This document shows, piece by piece, positions 62,909 to 64,000 of a DNA stretch of 64,000 bases; the stretch's first letter is position 1, and each line of letters starts with the position of its first letter. The notes beneath the pieces were generated by a model. It was not told the origin of the DNA. It was given only the letters and a program-made list of their open reading frames with translations, and searched no databases. The position numbers were made by a program, and so were the translations under genes. The stretch lies in assembly GCF_011303755.1 (NCBI RefSeq), contig NZ_CP049885.1, forward strand, positions 460,001 to 524,000, written 5' to 3'. The stretch comes from Acidovorax sp. HDW3. GTDB lineage: Bacteria > Pseudomonadota > Gammaproteobacteria > Burkholderiales > Burkholderiaceae_C.

Positions 62909-63730
62909 TCAAGCGCCGCAGCATTTTTTGTACTTTTTCCCGCTGCCGCAGCTGCAGGGGTCGTTGCGCCCCGGTGCCTGGCTGCGGGCGATGGGTTCCT
63001 GGCGCGGGCCCAGGCTCTTCCAGACCTGGCGCAGGTCGTACACCGCCCACACGGCTTCGCCGTAGGCGTTCAGGCGTGCCTGGCTGGTGCTGGGCGGGCC
63101 GTCTTCGGCGTACATGCAGACTTCGGGCTTGCCGGTGTCGTCCTCGGTCAGGGCGACGATGCGCGAGAGGGCGTCGTCGATCCACTGCGCCGCTTCCTTG
63201 TCGCGCGGCGCGGCCCAGTCGTCCTCCCAGTTCTCGACGGCGAACATGAAGCCCAGGGCCCAAATCTGGCCGAACGAGGGGATGGGCTGGCCGTCGAGCT
63301 CGGCGCGCTCGTCCTCGGGCAGGCTGGCGATGGCGCCGCGCGTGTCCATGGCCTCGGGGCAGTAGGCTTCGTCCTCGTCCAGGCTTTTCACGTCGGCGTC
63401 GAGCTGGCGCTCGACTTCGGCCCAGCGGCGCGCCCACAGGGCCAGGAAGCGTTCTTGCTGCACCGGGGTTTCAAAAGCGTCGAGCAGCGGCAGCGGCGCG
63501 CCCTCGGCCTGCTCCAGCGCCAGGCCATCGCCCAGCAGCATGGGCAGCCATTCGGCCACGGGCACCGGGCGGCGCATACAGGCGAGGGCGGCGAGAAAGC
63601 CGTCGCAGAACTCCCACTGCGGGATTTCTTCGCTGCGCGCGCGCAGGCTGTCGAGCAGGTCGTCGAGTTCCTGCAGTTCGTCGTTGCTCAGGGCGTGGGG
63701 GAAGGCGGGGGTGTCGTGGGTGTCGGTCAT
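62909..63730 (-). CDS. YecA/UPF0149-family protein with SEC-C metal-binding tail
   Basis: A 273-residue protein: an N-terminal UPF0149 region ([20 protein letters not shown]...[29 protein letters not shown]) and a C-terminal SEC-C motif [20 protein letters not shown] that binds zinc, as in SecA tails. In E. coli, YecA associates with SecA/ribosomes. The ATG at 63728-63730 is chosen; an upstream in-frame start lacks support. Confidence 0.88.
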   Translation of the reverse strand: MTDTHDTPAFPHALSNDELQELDDLLDSLRARSEEIPQWEFCDGFLAALACMRRPVPVAEWLPMLLGDGLALEQAEGAPLPLLDAFETPVQQERFLALWARRWAEVERQLDADVKSLDEDEAYCPEAMDTRGAIASLPEDERAELDGQPIPSFGQIWALGFMFAVENWEDDWAAPRDKEAAQWIDDALSRIVALTEDDTGKPEVCMYAEDGPPSTSQARLNAYGEAVWAVYDLRQVWKSLGPRQEPIARSQAPGRNDPCSCGSGKKYKKCCGA

Positions 63731-63734
63731 GGCG

Positions 63735-64000
63735 TCAGCCTTGTAAAACGAGGGTGGTGGCAACCTGCGCGCCCAGGCGCTGCAGGCGTTTGTTCAGGCG
63801 CAGCACGGCGCGATCCTTGGACAGCAGCAGGGCGGCGTGGGCGGCGGCCAGGTCGATGAATTTCTGGTCGTCGGCGTCTTTGCAGACGTAGGGCGCGCGC
63901 GGCGCCTCGGGGCACAGGCGGACCTGGGCGTCCCAGGTGGCGAGCACGGCGGCGTCGCTCAGGCCATGGTAGGCCAGGCGCGGCGCCAGCTGCGGGTAGC
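63735..64000 (-). CDS. PIN-domain protein, partial
   Basis: The visible C-terminal ~87 residues ([19 protein letters not shown]...[30 protein letters not shown]) carry the D-x2-D...SKDR motifs of the putative toxin PIN family (PF13470-like). The N-terminus lies beyond position 64000. Its stop is 4 bp before the YecA-like gene. No antitoxin is visible. PIN domains are metal-dependent ribonucleases. Confidence 0.75.
   Translation of the reverse strand, partial: YPQLAPRLAYHGLSDAAVLATWDAQVRLCPEAPRAPYVCKDADDQKFIDLAAAHAALLLSKDRAVLRLNKRLQRLGAQVATTLVLQG

Noticed and set aside
1..64000. CRISPR arrays
   Set aside because: No regularly spaced direct repeats with unique spacers were seen.

Overview
The window reads as chromosomal DNA of a high-GC betaproteobacterium, most likely Burkholderiales, family Comamonadaceae. 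This rests on gene order (pth-rplY-prs-tRNA-Gln-ispE-lolB-TPR opposite mutM; rapZ-recN-nadK opposite hrcA; greB, spoT, rpoZ, gmk, yicC) and on a dispersed intergenic palindrome (core AGCGCTT...AAGCGCT) that I recall from Acidovorax-like genomes. The assignment is inference from sequence reading, not a search.

Layout. Positions 1-13,893 are core genes: translation and PRPP supply, isoprenoid and lipoprotein export, MutM/MutY oxidative DNA repair around a dynamin-like GTPase, RapZ, RecN, NAD kinase and HrcA. At 13,943-13,983 lies the 5' half of a CAU-anticodon tRNA gene; its 3' half lies 21.4 kb downstream at 35,391-35,426. Between the halves sits an integrated element (about 13,984-35,390) that inserted in the anticodon loop at the 9-bp core CTCATAATC. 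It carries an integrase at its right end, an AlpA-like excisionase candidate, a filamentous-phage type II/X replication initiator, a RepA-like ATPase with a degraded P-loop, a second tyrosine recombinase, a cargo operon (LprI-like lipoprotein, hydrolase, M19 dipeptidase), a C39-like protein, and a defence block: a BglII-like restriction endonuclease beside a DNA methyltransferase, then a Gabija-like OLD nuclease/UvrD helicase pair. No relaxase, conjugation or capsid gene was recognised, so it looks like an integrative, possibly mobilizable or satellite-like, element.

The most striking feature is at the element's left end. It carries its own complete CAU tRNA gene (14,205-14,532), interrupted after anticodon position 36 by a 251-nt Azoarcus-like group I intron. 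The element therefore replaces the tRNA it destroys, and the intron cuts the integrase core CTCAT|AATC in the replacement copy, so that copy should be invisible to the integrase at DNA level yet be restored by RNA splicing.

Positions 35,427-41,295 hold more accessory DNA: an IS481-family transposase gene split by a 2.67-kb IS21-family element with a 6-bp target duplication, and a hipBA toxin-antitoxin operon with three phased operators. From tRNA-Arg(ACG) at 41,296 the window returns to core genes: greB, a spoT/rpoZ/gmk cluster, YicC, a Ser/Thr kinase and PP2C phosphatase pair, rph-rdgB-hemW, a SPOR-domain membrane protein, a DUF2946 protein with an OprC-like copper receptor, a methyltransferase, hydroxypyruvate isomerase, a chemoreceptor coupled to a GGDEF-EAL protein, a histidine kinase/ANTAR regulator pair, a YecA-like SEC-C protein and a partial PIN-domain gene.
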